The notes under the pieces were generated by a model. It made no database searches. It saw only the letters and a list, made by a program, of their open reading frames with translations, and was not told where the DNA came from. 5,606 nucleotides of DNA. Origin: Prevotellaceae bacterium (GTDB taxonomy: Bacteria; Bacteroidota; Bacteroidia; Bacteroidales; Paludibacteraceae). Positions within the stretch are counted from its first letter, which is position 1. The number at the start of each line of letters is the position of its first letter. A program made the translations under genes and the position numbers. Where the stretch lies: contig JAISXQ010000135.1 in assembly GCA_031270425.1 (NCBI GenBank), positions 1 through 5,606 of the forward strand. Direction: 5' to 3'. Shown here piece by piece: positions 5,573 to 5,606 of this stretch.

Positions 5573-5606
5573 GTTTATTCCTTTTTCTTTGCGTTTCTTC
5601 TTTTCT
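5573..5606 (-). repeat. Right 34-bp outer arm, reaching the window edge
   Basis: This is the perfect reverse complement of 5140-5173. It ends at the last base of the window, so the true length of the arm and the sequence beyond it are unknown. Confidence 0.85.

Larger units (their letters stand above)
5087..5606. other. 520-bp gene-free, repeat-rich region
   Basis: No supportable coding region lies here on either strand. It opens with about 38 bases of ordinary spacer, then a CCCGC hairpin, then a nested inverted repeat that runs to the window edge and contains two kinds of tandem repeat. An open minus-strand frame that enters from the lipoprotein gene (about 4850-5188) is antisense to that gene and begins in repeat sequence, so it is not called. 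Confidence 0.75.
5140..5606. repeat. 467-bp nested inverted-repeat structure
   Basis: The outer arms 5140-5173 and 5573-5606 are perfect reverse complements over 34 bases. Further in, 5294-5365 and 5481-5552 form imperfect arms. The left side carries about 100 extra bases, including the 8-bp array, that the right side lacks, so this is not a simple fold-back. No transposase, reverse transcriptase or other protein is encoded inside. It could be a non-autonomous mobile element with terminal inverted repeats, a structured RNA locus or a repeat island. The right end is cut by the window, so a target duplication cannot be tested. Confidence 0.65.

Noticed and set aside
5140..5606. Retron or other reverse-transcriptase-linked RNA
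   Set aside because: Long paired arms are suggestive, but no reverse transcriptase is in the window and the arm layout does not show a recognisable msr-msd order. It cannot be supported without downstream sequence.
5140..5606. Assembly or amplification fold-back artefact
   Set aside because: A fold-back copy would match throughout. Here the inner arms are diverged and one side has about 100 extra bases. It is not fully excluded because the perfect arm ends at the window edge.

Overview
The window most likely comes from a member of the Bacteroidetes, probably order Bacteroidales. The evidence is two short type II (lipoprotein) signal peptides, start codons without a Shine-Dalgarno sequence and with A/T-rich leaders, an acidic stretch just after one lipoprotein cysteine, and the gene pair PstS-like lipoprotein plus TPR protein. 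From memory of the phylum, that pair usually closes the exbB-exbD-exbD-tonB operon. All four genes are on the + strand. No RNA gene, CRISPR array, transposase or integrase is visible.

Layout: 1-203 is non-coding, with a small hairpin, a candidate promoter element and a 7-bp tandem repeat. 204-1160 encodes a PstS-like periplasmic-binding lipoprotein. After 31 bp, 1192-2964 encodes a secreted TPR-repeat protein; the two are probably co-transcribed and serve the cell envelope, plausibly the TonB energising system. A 10-bp perfect stem-loop at 2993-3024 separates them from a complete DEAD-box RNA helicase of the RhlE type (3042-4286). A 161-bp A/T-rich spacer follows, then a small lipoprotein of unknown function (4448-5086).

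The last 520 bases (5087-5606) hold no gene but are highly structured. A CCCGC hairpin lies next to a 467-bp nested inverted repeat (5140-5606). Its outer arms are a perfect 34-bp match and end exactly at the window edge. Inside are eleven 8-bp units, an inner pair of imperfect arms about 72 nt long, and two copies of a 65-bp sequence spaced 76 bp apart. One left arm can pair with either of two right arms. This is the least explained part of the window. It could be a non-autonomous mobile element, a structured RNA, or a decayed repeat island; the sequence does not decide between these.
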